Shown here: positions 1-11,136 of the stretch, one piece after another
Layout: each line of letters begins with the position of its first letter
Position numbering within the stretch: the stretch's first letter is position 1
DNA from: Phymatolithon calcareum
Lineage: Eukaryota; Rhodophyta; Florideophyceae; Hapalidiales
Direction: 5' to 3'
DNA: 64,000 nt
Assembly (NCBI GenBank): GCA_977006965.1
Contig: OZ345352.1
Location: 4,340,001 to 4,404,000, forward strand
Notes under the pieces: generated by a model
The model's input: only the letters and a program-made list of their open reading frames with translations
The model's database searches: none
What the model was told of the DNA's origin: nothing
Program-made: the position numbers and the translations under genes

Positions 1-540
1 GTCACTTTCGAAATCACGGAGATTTAAAACTTCTTCTGAAATTATAGAAAAAACGACTATCATAACAGTTCCCTCGAATTTCCCCATGACCGCCAACTGG
101 AACAACAAAATCATGCTGACAAGTAGTCATCATGACATCTGCAGTCCTCCTTTCTTTTTCGTGGGAGTTCAGATAGTTCTAACACAGTTCCCGAATGCAA
201 ATGGAGGACCTCTACTTAGATTACAAACGGTCGTTAATCTTACAAGCTAGTTTTGAGCACGCGTCTTCTATGCCACCCAAAGCAGGTGCGGCCAACGGAT
301 GTTAGACTAATATTACGTTGAGTGTGAGTCGTCAGTGTCCGTTATTAATCGGTTGGTTCCTCTTGGAAGAGTCGTTCAACATAGTGTTTTCAGTTTGACA
401 GTGGATAGATCATAAAGAGCCGGGTTCATCATAATTCAATTTTTCGTTATTTCTTCTAGCGGAGCAACTAGAAAAGCAATAGCAATAAGATTTATCACAC
501 GCAATAGATGTTGCAATTGAAGTACTTCGTGAACTGGCGC
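1..540. other. no gene recognised
   Basis: I see no convincing coding frame, RNA gene or repeat shared with the rest of the window. The right edge is where LINE endonuclease similarity begins. Confidence 0.5.
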
Positions 541-2626
541 ATTCACGCAGCACCAGGCACCACGTACAGATCAACGAGAGGAAAAAGCAACATCGATTTG
601 TTTGCCACTAAATAGCTGGGCACGACAACGGTGAAATCCCCCAACGGGATTTGGGATGGAATACGCAATGGGCATCTCCCAGTCTCTATGAACGTGGACC
701 ATAGGAAACCGGCCCCAGCTAAGGTCGAATCGTTCATCTCAGCAACCGTGAGAAAAAGCGAAGAGCGAGCAGAAAACGCGGCCAAAGAGATGGACAAATT
801 GGGGCCCATCATGTTAGGGGAGCTGCGACGTTGCCGGCACAAGAAGGGGCTGGGCAAGTGGTACGAGAAATTCCAGCGGCTCGACAAAAAACACCGCCGA
901 CCGCCACGCTTTAAACCATTCTGGACGCTAAATCTGTACCGAATGGCAAAAGAGAGAACCCGCCTGTACCAGAAAGCCAAGAAGACAGAGAACAGAGGAC
1001 TGGAAATCATACAAGAAGTTCCGAAACGAAATGCGCGCTGCAGTACGAAAGGCGAAAACCGGGTAGTATACTAAATACATCGATGATGTTGAAGATCAGT
1101 CGCCACGCAAAGCCATGGAGACGCTGAGCAAAATCTTATGATGTAAGCGGAAACGAAGAGGGGATTAATCGAGCGCTGGGGGCTCCCGTGCGCCGACACA
1201 TGTTCAAATCCCATATCGCCAACGTATGCAAAGCGACGATAGCCTGGAACCCTACCCTAAGTCATTTCATAGTGTCGAAGACACTTTGGGAAGAGATCAA
1301 AAGAGCAGTCCGGCGAGCACGACGAGGAAAAGCACTAGGGCTTGACAGGATCGGAGTTGAAATTCTCCAAGAAAATCTGGACATGAGCGGGGACTTGTTT
1401 GTGGCCCTATGGGAGATGCGCGGCAAGCTGAAATGCATCCCGACGGCATGGCGAAGAGCAACGCTCATTCCGATTTAAAAGAAAAGAGCGACACACTAAG
1501 CTGGGAACTACAGACCGATGTCGCTCCTAAGCCAAGTGCGGAAAATAATTGACGCTGCCATGTACTCAGCGATACGCATCCGTTACAAGTTTCACCAAAT
1601 CCAATTAGGATTCCAAAGAAATAAGGGGACAGAGCTCGCGATACTAAGGTCCGCGAGCACAATGAAAAAGGTACTCCGCTTTGTACCCGTTCTCGATCTC
1701 TCGGCGGTATAAGATCGGGTTCCTAGGGACATATTGCAGAAGCGTGTGGACAAATGGCTACTCGCAGACTTAGCGGAGATGGTCAGATATCTGCTCAAAC
1801 CATCCTTGATTAGAACGGCCGGAGACGAGGAAAAGAAATGGCTCCTTATTGACCGTGGTGTCCCCCAAGGATCGCCGCTGAGCCCCTGCTGCCTGTACAG
1901 CTTGTTCATGGAATGATTCGCGTTGGTATCCTGGATTATTCAAACCCAAGTTCCGGCTCTCAGGCCAGGAGCTCCCCGAAACTCCCTACTAGAATACCTG
2001 GGAACCACGATCGACAACACGGGAGCAACCCACCACGCAACACCAAAGCGCATCAACGCGGCGATTCGAATCATCATTGGACTGAAAGACCTGGGAGTCC
2101 AAGGGCAAGGACTAGCTACTAACAAGAACATTGCAATGTGCAAGGCTCTTGCGTAATGCAGATTTGAGCACGCGACACACCTCACGCCTTGAACAAACTC
2201 AGTCGAAGCGCAGATTAACCAAGCGGAGGGTCTGTTCTACTTTGTTGCCTTCGGTAACTGCGCTAAACGATTGAACGCTCGAATGAGAGCCCTCTGCAGA
2301 ATTACTCCACCTAAGATAAGAATAGGGCAACTCGGAGAGCACTTCGCACAGAGGGAAGGACGAAATCGAGAACGAAACAAACGACGCAGGAAAAGAAGGG
2401 GACATGCAGCAAGCAGAGAGGGATATCCGCTATCTGCAGGAGCACGAGCTCCTAAGAGGCAGTACCGAGCGAGGCGTACACGGGTTGGTGACCCACAAAC
2501 ACGAGAGCCACCGCCGATGGCAGGAATGGATTAAAAAGGAAGAAGGAAAAGAGAGAAAACATTTCCGTCGATACTAAGAAGAAAGTAAGCCCTGTGCTCC
2601 AAAATCGATCCAGGAAATACCGACTC
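541..2626 (+). pseudogene. LINE (family A) pseudogene: endonuclease end, linker, reverse transcriptase, C-terminal module
   Basis: This is a non-LTR retrotransposon ORF2 remnant. The end of an apurinic-type endonuclease is visible near 690 (GHLPVSM, matching the usual SDHLPV motif). A basic linker follows at 631-1074. Reverse transcriptase pieces follow in one frame from 1188: GKALGLDRIGVEIL near 1325, QLGFQRNKGTE near 1605 and GVPQGSPLSP near 1855. In-frame stops (for example at 1476-1478) separate them. The FADD catalytic block is missing: the sequence jumps from the PQGSPLSP block to a YLGTTID block near 1995. A C-terminal module begins near 2290 with ALCRITPP. The final codons before 2627 (RKYRL) match the same module in the copies at 34 kb and 44 kb and continue after the piggyBac insertion, at 5217. 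Nonsense changes and the deletion make it inactive. Confidence 0.85.
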
Positions 2627-5216
2627 CTAGTGTCTCGTTTACTAACCACCTCAATTGAAGATAAATCCCTCAATTGAGGGGCTTTTTGAAAGCTCAAAAA
2701 ATTATGTAGAAAGAATGCGAAACAGAAAGTTCGCGCCAACTTTGGGAAGGCGGGCTTGTGTTCTGCCTGAGGAGTACCCAAACTACGGCCTTAAATGGGC
2801 GTCGTTCGGCGGTAGGAACGAAATTACAATTTTCAGTTAGAAGAAGCGGACCTGCCATGTCACGAGAAAAAGACTCGCGCCGAGTGGTCGGCGCGTCCGT
2901 ACACACTAAGGCAACATCAGTGACCAGTCTCGCAGAGTGTTGCAGGCTCTATGGAGCCTTTTCCAAGTAAAAAACGGTGAACGGCACAGTTCTGGAGGTA
3001 CTATTGAATGAAATCAATGGTCGCGCAAGCACATCGCTTCGCGTGAAATGGGTCCTAGTTCAGAAACCGACTGAGAAAACTAAGATTAAGGCACTCAAGA
3101 TTGTTAACATCAAGGCAGGAAAGGTTGACGAAGGTTCTCCGTCCTCTCGAATGCTTGTATCAAGTCCCAGCACGCAGAACTCTGCACCACAAAATCCGTC
3201 TTACAGTACTCGTGGTCGTCCGTCTTCTTCGCCAAATGCCAGTTTATTGTGCCCAGTCGCAACCACATGCTCTCCAAAACGGCACACAATCTTCGACACA
3301 ACCCTCAGAAGCTATGGACGCCCTATACCAGGCACTCTCGCCTACGCCATGCAAGGCTCTTGGGACCAGGTGTCGCAAGAGGAAGTAGATGTCATCACAC
3401 CCGACCGCGAACCCAACGTTATTGCTCATGGGGTGCCATGGTACGAGCGACAAGTTCTATGCCCGATTGGGGGATGAATTCCACGTCAGTTCTGGACAGT
3501 TCGCACTCCACATGGAGATTTTATATCGGAAAATGGTGGTATTGGGCATCACACGCCCTATGATTGCTTTATGACAATGTTTCCGCAAGGTCACCTTCGA
3601 AAAATAGCAGCATGGACGTCCGCGAAGCTGAAACGAATTGCGCGAAAAGAGACTACCGTCACAGAGCTGATTAAGTTTTTCAGAATCCTCGTCCTCATGA
3701 CAAGATTTGAGTTCGGCGCTAAGACAGATCTATGGCAGACTGCCAGGCAGAACAAATACATTCCGGCTCCTTGTTTTTCAAACACTGGGATGTCAAGAGA
3801 CAGGTTCACCGCATACCTTCGGTGCGTTACATTCAGCATACAACCTACTGAAAGAGGCAGCATGTCTTCTGCGCAGTACCGCTGGGCGCTCGTTCAAGAT
3901 TTTGTCGATGCCATAAACGAGCACCGAAAGCGCAATGTATCGCCGTCGGACCTCCTTTGCGTTGATGAGTCCATATCTCGCTGGTATGGCAACGGAGGTC
4001 ATTGGCTTGATGTCGGACTACCTCAGTACATTGCGATTAACCGTAAGCCGGAGAACGGTTGCGAGATACAGAACTCTGCATGTGGAAGAAGTGGGATAAT
4101 GCTGCATCTCGAGCTCGTTACAACCGCAGAAGACGAGAAGAAAAAGGATTTCGAAGGCGAAATGGCCCATGGTACAGCAGTTTTACGCCGTCTTGTTGCC
4201 GCATACTCTGGCACAAGGCGCATTGTCTGCGCGGATTCTTACTTTGCGAGTGTTGAATCTGCAGAGATGCTTCTTCGTTTGGGCCTAAAATTCGTTGGAG
4301 TCATCAAAACGTCGACTAAGAAGTATCCTATGGACTACCTATCAAGAATTGAGATTTCAGAAAGAGGTCAATGTGTTTCTCTCGTTCGAAAATCCTTGAA
4401 CGGTGAGCCGTTAATGATGGCGGCTCTTTGGGTTGACCGGGATCGCCGCTATTTTATTTCGACTACCTCTACGACACTGGAAGGCAAACCGCACTCTCGT
4501 GTGCGTTGGCGTCAGCTTGAAGAAGGACCGTCTCGTGTTGAGCTGTCCGTGCCCCAGCCCGAGGTATGCGAGACGTACTACTCTGCGTGTGCGCAAATCG
4601 ACAAGCACAATCGGTGCCGCCAAGAGTGTTTGGATCTTGAGAAGAAAGTCAACACCCTGGACTGGTCGGTCCGCGTTAACACATCTCTTTTGGCGATTTG
4701 TGTGGCTGACAGCTGGCTTTTATTCGCCGGTGCGCATGCAGAGTATCAGGATCACATGACGCAACGAAGGTATTATGAAGTGCTGGCCGAGCAACTCATC
4801 GATAACTCGTTCGATTCGCGTAATACTCGTCGCCGCTCAACCACTCCTGAACGTACTTTTGTCTCCGGGAGCGGTGTTGGAACCCACTTAACCCCCACGA
4901 GAAAGAAAAGGAAGACTGCGGCTGGCATGATGACTAATTTTGCTTCGCAAAAGAACTGCAGGGTCTGCAAAGTCAAGAAGACAACGCTGGTGTGCTCATC
5001 ATGTAACAGGCTAGATGGTGCCGCAATATTCATTTGCGGCACGTCTACTGGCAGGAATTTCTTCGCGAAGCATGTGGAAGACATCCATGAGATTGACGCT
5101 TTTGATGTGCCCGATAGTGAGTAGCTTTCATGCGCAAAAATTAATGATTTTCGTTACCTCAATTGAGGGAAAAGTGCCCCTCAATTGAGGAAAAATTTCA
5201 GTAAACTAGACACTAG
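2627..5216 (+). mobile_element. piggyBac-like DNA transposon, copy 1, flanked by CTAG
   Basis: The element proper is 2631-5212. Outer inverted repeats are TGTCTCGTTTACT (2631-2643) and AGTAAACTAGACA (5200-5212), matching at 12 of 13 positions. Inside each end are two copies of the palindrome CCTCAATTGAGG or a near copy (2649-2660, 2667-2680; 5157-5168, 5179-5190). CTAG stands at both outer edges (2627-2630 and 5213-5216). Removing the element plus one CTAG restores the LINE reading frame and its conserved R-L-x-A-x-K-x-F-F-G pattern, so CTAG reads as a 4-bp target duplication. No TTAA, the usual piggyBac target, lies at either edge. It encodes a nearly intact transposase. Confidence 0.88.
2857..5124 (+). 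pseudogene. piggyBac-family transposase, two in-frame stops
   Basis: One reading frame of 755 residues runs from an ATG at 2857 to the TAG at 5122, broken only by TAA at 2968-2970 and TGA at 3475-3477. The start is chosen because copy 3 keeps the same first residues (PREKDPRRVVG) in one frame with the next block. The DDD catalytic triad of the DDE_Tnp_1_7 fold can be placed at D370 (CVDESISRWYG), D460 (VCADSYFAS) and D582 (AQIDKHNRCRQ). The C-terminus carries a Cys/His zinc-binding region of the type seen in piggyBac proteins: CxxC near 3567+1390, a second CxxC, then C and two His, ending about 20 residues before the stop. Copy 3 has AAG where the second stop lies, so that stop is a recent nonsense change. 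The long open stretch after it (3478-5124) suggests the element is young. Confidence 0.85.
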
Positions 5217-5250
5217 CACTGAAATGTTTCTTTGGCCAACGAAGAATCCT
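5217..5250 (+). pseudogene. continuation of the split family-A LINE
   Basis: Directly after the right CTAG, the frame reads LKCFFGQ. This matches the FKLFFGR and VKLFFGR segments of the family-A copies at 33.9 kb and 43.8 kb. Similarity fades after about 11 codons. Confidence 0.65.
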
Positions 5251-5579
5251 TCCCGAAAAGAGACCCAAACCAGACCGAATGGCCCACGAGACACGAAACT
5301 GAAGAATTCCGGTGCGGGCGGGTAGCCCGCGCTGATATTTGTGACCATGACTAATGCGCTGACGAATGCGCGCATTTTGGCGGCTTCTCCGCCGAAATCG
5401 GTTGTCGCGATGAAAAACGCTGCCCCGCTGAAGACCAGGTCAATAGTGCTGACCCCGACACACTCCGCGAACCGACCCGATATATCCGAAATCGTGATAC
5501 GCGCTGAATGTTTGAAACCATCGATATCATACCCGGCGCACGACTAGCTGTCGACGAAGCGGAAACCGGAACCCGCGCC

Positions 5580-5790
5580 CAGAGTCCCCACCAAAGTTGT
5601 CCCCACGAGAGAGGTTCCGTTTTTTGGAGTTGCGCAAGATGTCCCCCAGCGTGGGCTTCCGTTGAACGCCCCCCGAAGGTGTCCCCCCGAGCGAGCTCTC
5701 GTTGAAGACCACTCCCCCTGATGTTAAGAGCCCCCAGAAGTTGTCCTCCGAGAGGGCTTCCCTTTGTTAGCCACCCGGACGTTATGCAAG
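5580..5790. repeat. degenerate tandem repeat, about 50-bp unit
   Basis: About four diverged units alternate the motifs GTTGTCC, CGAGAG, GGCTTCCGTTG and runs of C. The minus strand reads as a weak Gly/Leu-rich periodic peptide, which I take as a by-product. Confidence 0.45.
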
Positions 5791-5939
5791 CGCGCCGAGA
5801 AGACCTCCGACTGCGGAGGTTTGGCCCTACACGACAATTTTTCTGCGAAGAAGAAGAACGTAGCACGTGATGGATACTAGAGTTGGAGATGATGGATATG
5901 AGTGCAGAAATTGTGATTTGGGAACATAATTGTCACACA

Positions 5940-6032
5940 GGGTAGTTACTGAGACCCAAGCTGCTCTGTTGTTGGTGAATACCGGCGTTGAGGACTTGTA
6001 ATATAAAAACATACAATTTCCCCCGGTTCTTT
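5940..6032 (+). repeat. LINE family-A 3' tail
   Basis: This tail contains AAGCTGCTCTGTTGTTGG and ends ACATACAATTTCCCCC. The same 3' tail is seen at 6260-6340 and, inverted, at 17.4 kb and 43.5 kb. Confidence 0.65.
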
Positions 6033-6340
6033 GGCCGCTTCCCACCACGAAGACCAGAGTCTTAGATTGAAAATTTCAAAGACGTCGCGGAAGAGAATCT
6101 GAAAACTCTACAACGAAATTTATCAAGTCCAAGAGCAGAAGAATCTCGAAAGCAGGGACTAAAACGGCGATTGACAAACTTCTGGCCTTGGAAATGCATA
6201 TGATAGATTAAATGATACTGTAATGTGACCTGATTGGGTAATGAGATGGCAGTATGAACGGGAAGCTGCTCTGTTGTTTGTGAATACCAGCGTTGAGGGG
6301 TCCTAAAATGAAAACCTACAATTTCCCCGCGAGGTACTTC
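6033..6340 (+). mobile_element. 5'-truncated LINE family-A fragment with tail
   Basis: It starts abruptly after the preceding tail with coding sequence for FFGRFPP, runs through AIDKLLALEMHMID near 6165 and ends with the family-A tail (GCTGCTCTGTTGTT ... CCTACAATTTCCCC). It is a typical 5'-truncated insertion placed against an older tail. Confidence 0.65.
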
Positions 6341-7001
6341 GTGCAGTACTTATCGCAATTGAGATACATCTCAAAATAACGACTGCAGTTAAAATTCTGC
6401 GAGAAAAATTAGGGGAAACAGGGTTTTACCACTTTGTTGCAAGGTCACTCAATACATCGTACTGCTCATCTCCTCGGAGTCGCTCTTGAACACGGTCGTC
6501 AACTACTTTCGCCCTCGCGGACTTGACGTCTTGTCCGTTCCAATATGCCTTATAACCTACCGAAACCCTTCGGTGATGGCGTGTCACCGAACATACACGT
6601 ACGCTTGCACATGATGGCCGTTTCCCTGGTTCGTAACTCCTCCTTCGATGTCACAAACCACAAGGAACGCCACGCAAAGACTACCCTCCAACAGCCGGAA
6701 AACCAAACATTTATGTGTATATCACGAGTCACCCAAGCTGGAACTTGATGTCTCGAGTGACTTCGACTGAACGAATGCATATAGGTGCAACTTAGCTTCC
6801 TGTCAATAATGTCAGTCACCCGAAAGTCAGCTTCACCGCTTCAGTTTGAGTTCCAATTTAGAAACTATGCTCCAGTTTCATTTGCAATTCGAAACTCTGC
6901 TCCAATTACATTTGCAAAAGCGAAAACTCCGTGCAATAAATATAAAATTGAAATTCACTGCAGTAAAATTGAATTGGGAAGATCCCTGGTAATGAGCAGT
7001 T
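6341..7001. other. no gene recognised
   Basis: I see only a small internal duplication near 6860-6920, around GAAACTNTGCTCCA followed by CATTTGCAA. Confidence 0.4.
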
Positions 7002-7388
7002 CTAGAGCTCCTGTTCGGTTTGTAATGGGTCGATAAGCGGATAATAGCCCGCTTTTAAATTCGGAAGCTCTATTAGAGAAATTCCATCTCTTTTGACCGA
7101 CGGGAGGGATAAGGGTCTCTCAACGGACCCTTCAGATCTCTTGGAATAAAACCACGGCGATTTTCTATCATAGCTCTTTCGAAAAGCGTGATGCAACTCA
7201 TACTTAGATACAATATTAGGCTCCTGGGGAAGGTTTGTGCACGTGTACCGGTACGTTATCGGATATTTCCCGCTTGCCAATGCTCCAGCCGGGAAGATAT
7301 CAGTAAGAGTTTTCTCCATTCTGCAAAACTCTAAAGAAAGTGAGAAAGGAGCTTCCAGCAGCAGGTAGCATTTTGCAAATGTACACAA
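7002..7388 (-). pseudogene. fragment of an unidentified repeated coding sequence
   Basis: The open minus frame of 128 codons contains YDRKSPWFYSKRSEG. A second copy of this block lies on the plus strand at about 16540-16640 (LYDRKSQRFCPKGE), so it belongs to a dispersed element. I do not recognise the protein. Confidence 0.35.
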
Positions 7389-7451
7389 TTCGGACTGAAG
7401 CAGATTTAAATGCCAAAAAATAGTTCATAAAAATTTTGAGATTGTTTATAG

Positions 7452-7806
7452 TGTTGTTGTAAAGTATGATTGACGCGAATGAGAACCCTATGTGGTCTAC
7501 TGGTGAATAGGCCGAGGAACCCGTTGGAATCCCAGTCCGCCATTAGAATTATTCATGTCCATTTAGAAGTGAGTACTTAGTTGTATACACGTGGTTCTAT
7601 TGTCTGAGATAGAGAGCTCTCGCACGTCGAGGAGATGGCAGGGTTATATAATAAGAAATTGGGAGAAATAGTAAAGGAGGGGGGTTTGGACATCCGAAGC
7701 AAACGGTACGCTACGTGCGAGGACCGTTCATCCCAGTGGTGTCTGTGATTTCTGCGTGCTTCTCGGGGAACAATATTCCCCGTAGGAAAGGACCAGGGCT
7801 TTAACA
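7452..7806 (+). repeat. 5' LTR of the Copia element
   Basis: This direct repeat of 12763-13100 has substitutions and small indels. A TATATAA stretch near 7645 is the likely promoter core. The 3' copy keeps it. Confidence 0.85.
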
Positions 7807-7886
7807 TTTATGGCCCTACGGTCATCAGGAGTGGACGTTCTAGATGTTCTGGAAGCGCAAAATCTGCGAAGCCTGGAGAAGTTCCA

Positions 7887-9099
7887 GTGTTTGATGACTG
7901 CCCTGATGCGCGTGTCTATCGTCGAAGGCTTATCAAATGGATAAGGTTCCAAGAATTAGCGGACCCGGAATCTTCTCGTCGACTAACTCTCGGGCAGCAA
8001 GTGTCTAAAATCATTTTTAACATTCATGGAAGTGTTGGGCAAAGTCTCGGACATATATCCGCCATGGTGCATGCAGGCATGTTAGGGGAAGAGTTTACGC
8101 AGATTGTTGACAAAATCCTGCACGCGACTGATCCTATCGATCAGGAGACGGCTTTCAGAGACACGGACAAAGCGTGGAAGGAGCTCATGTTAACGTGGCA
8201 TGGTAAGAGTCATACGTTTGACAAATACTGGAAGGAGTACATGCACTCTGCACGCAGAACGGGTACTCGGATGGCGAAGCAGCACAGGCATCAGGCGTCC
8301 ATGAATTACTCATTCTGCTTTGCGTGCTAAACGCGAGGATAGATCGTACAGAATTCAATGTAGTTCTACAGAACGCCATGACATATCAGAAGCTTGAAGT
8401 GAATATTGAAAGTCCGATGTCTCTAGCAAGACTATCCCGCGCGCATAGAACAGGACCGCAGTCAACCGCGCAGGCCTTCAGTCCGCTGAACTGGAGCAGT
8501 GATTTGGCGGAAACAGCTGAAATAGGAGGCGAACAGAGTTCTGCGTCTTCGGAAACCGGAGGGGTTGCATCAGGATCATGGCCGATAGATACAGCAACGA
8601 GGACAGTCCCGGACCTTCCGGACCTGGTTGAGAGAATGCAACATAATTTAAGCGAACCTAAAAAAGGCGAAAAAGAGCAGCGAGAGGACGATCAGGTCTG
8701 GGAAAAGGTAGGTCGACAGATGAAGATCCGGCTATAATAAGCATGGAGTCTGTGCGCATCACGCTCCGCCGGCTTGATCACGGAGAGTCTGCAGCAAACA
8801 CGCGTATGCAAAGATCTGCGTTGCAGTCCCATCGAATAGCAGAGAAGCAGAATTTGAACAATTTTCTATCTAAAATCAGCACGACAACGACGTTGGAGAA
8901 TTTGTTTTGCTGGATTTGCGAAGAAAACCATTACGCCAACCAGGTCAAAAGCTGCAAGAAGGAATTGGAGGCCAAACAAAAGCCAGAATCCTTTGAAAAT
9001 AAACAATTGCGTGCTCCTTCTGCAGTGCGGTCAAAGAAGAACCGCGACGAGATTAGCAAGCACGATACGGAGCTTGGTGACCCCAGTGAAAGTGAGTAA
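7887..9099 (+). pseudogene. Copia gag-like region with Cys-rich segment
   Basis: Three consecutive open pieces (7887-8330, 8324-8737, 8743-9099) overlap or abut in different frames, consistent with frameshifts in one gag. The last piece carries FCWICEENHYANQVKSC, a damaged CX2CX4HX4C-like nucleocapsid knuckle. The rest has no conserved motif I can name; the position directly after the 5' LTR supports gag. Confidence 0.65.
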
Positions 9100-9453
9100 A
9101 GACCGATTCGAAGCAAGGCAGTGCCTTGGTGTGATGTCATGGACACATTGTATACATATAAGACTATCCTCACGTCGCCTGTCCGCGTCAATGCTGCCGA
9201 ACCCTGCTCGCCTATCGTCGAAAGTGGTGCGACTGAAACTGTATTTGGCGAAGCAAACTATGTCCCCATGTACATAGACTTGTGTATCAAGCCGCAGTTG
9301 TAACCGCGTACGCTCGGACACCCAACATCACACGCGTTTGACACCGAATAGAATAGCTCCGAACCCGAGAAAATAGTAGGCCACTGTGTGTTCTCACTTC
9401 TTTTAGGCGAAGGCGCGTCGATCTCAGTCACGTAGATTGTAGTTCCTGTAAAC

Positions 9454-10659
9454 GTGCCTTTCATGCTTCGAAAGGATACGTTGCAGGAACACGATGCACT
9501 TGAGACCCACGGAAACCATTGGATTTCCCTGAACCTTGGAACCCGAAAAGTACGATTCAACAACCCAGTGAGTAACGATTACGGACACGCCCGAATCATG
9601 CTATCCGCCGAGAAAGTGTGCTTCAACATTGCAGAGTCTCTCACGTCGATGTTGGTCCCCAGTGACAGCAAGAATGCTGCTCGTGAGCTGATAAGTGTGG
9701 GGCATGTCCGGCCTCATCTGCACAGAAGATCCATGGAGCTGTTGCTCAACCGCGCTGGCCGATGGCAGTCTTGGATGGCGTCAGAAATATACAACGTGGT
9801 GAAGAAATGTGGCGTGTCTATCCGTGTCGGCGATCCGGTGCCCACTCGTAAGTTCAGTTTGTCGAAATTGAACATGGACTTCAACAGCCGATTGTACTTT
9901 GACATTATATACGGGGTAGGTAAGACTGTTCTTCACGTCGCCGACAATGACACTGTATACTGAAGCATGCGCGATAACATTGCAACAAGTTGACAACATT
10001 TGGAACTGTCGGCATGGGGCACCAGCGGAGCTCATCGCAGATATGGAGTTTGATAAGTCGCCAGTGCACGCGTGGTGCCGAAAGCATGGCATCCAGTTCT
10101 TTCCCCTTCCGGTTCGACGACAGAAAAGAGCAGGTATCGTTGAGAGGGGAACCGAATTCTCAAAGATGTCCTTGAGAAATTTGAATTTGACGCATTATAC
10201 AAGAGCAAGAACAAATGGGATCTGCTTGTCGCGGCGTGCTACATAAGCAACATCATGACCGACAACAGCTTCGCATCAGCGTTTGAGTTGGTGCGAGGAA
10301 ACACCCCATCCGTGGATGATACTGGGCAAGATTTTGTGCCTGTAGAGTGTCAGGAATCATATAAGGCTATGTATGCGCCAAGATTGTTGGCCAGAATTCT
10401 CAAAGCAAGTACCGGAGCGCTGCGGTCAAAGGATATTGTTTTCGGAGACACGGTACTTGTCTTGGTCCCGTGGGGTAATCGTCCGCGGGGCCAGTGGATA
10501 GAAACCCAAGTTCAACCAGTACGGCAAGACGGTACGGTAATTGGCACAGGACGGAACGCACGAACAATTGCACGGGAAGATGTACGAAAGCTCCCTTCAG
10601 ACGAGATTGCGTGTTCATTGGTACGTGCGCAACATGGAGTAATTCTAAGTAGGACATAG
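9454..10659 (+). pseudogene. Copia integrase region
   Basis: The core-domain start is visible as LYFDIIYGVGKTVLHVAD near 9890, holding the first catalytic Asp. It is followed, in a shifted frame, by ADMEFDKSPVHAWCRKHGI near 10040 with the second Asp region, then VERGT. The third piece (10255-10659) has the C-terminal part: FELVRGNTPS, a DIVFGDTVLVLVP stretch and REDVRKLP. The frame changes around 9960 and 10200 show decay. Confidence 0.8.
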
Positions 10660-11136
10660 AAGAGACTCAACGTGCCCAGTAACGATGACTGCATGGGGTC
10701 TGACAGTGATAAAACTTCCAGTGAAGATGACAGTTGTGATTCTTTCCCATCATGGATTCTTGATAGCAATGATCCAAGTTGCAGATGACCGCAAAAGCCT
10801 AATGTAGAAACTTAAATGATATCAGAAGTCGCCGATGAGGACTCCGGTGTAGTACGTCAACCACCAGCACAGGTTCAGTTTCGAAATTCAGCTCTCCTTA
10901 ATCCGAACGAATGGCCGTCGAGCCTTGACAATCCACGACTCCGACGCTCCAGTCCAGAACGCAAGACAACAAAGAGACTCATGGACTCCATGCATTTGTC
11001 AATTGTGTACCCGCTGGATATATAATGCGCAGAGCAGGAGGTGTTGAACACGACATACGAAAAGTTTCAAAACATGCAATTTTACAGTCGCGAGGCGCCT
11101 TGAATTATGTGAAGAATTTTCATCCATGCTGAACGT

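Noticed and set aside
2640-2682. TTAA as target site of the piggyBac element
   Set aside because: No TTAA stands at either edge. The outer inverted repeats extend to CTAG, and the LINE frame is restored only with CTAG.
5351-5866. 171-codon minus-strand frame
   Set aside because: It spans the degenerate 50-bp repeats. Its Gly/Leu periodicity follows from the repeat, and no family is recognised.
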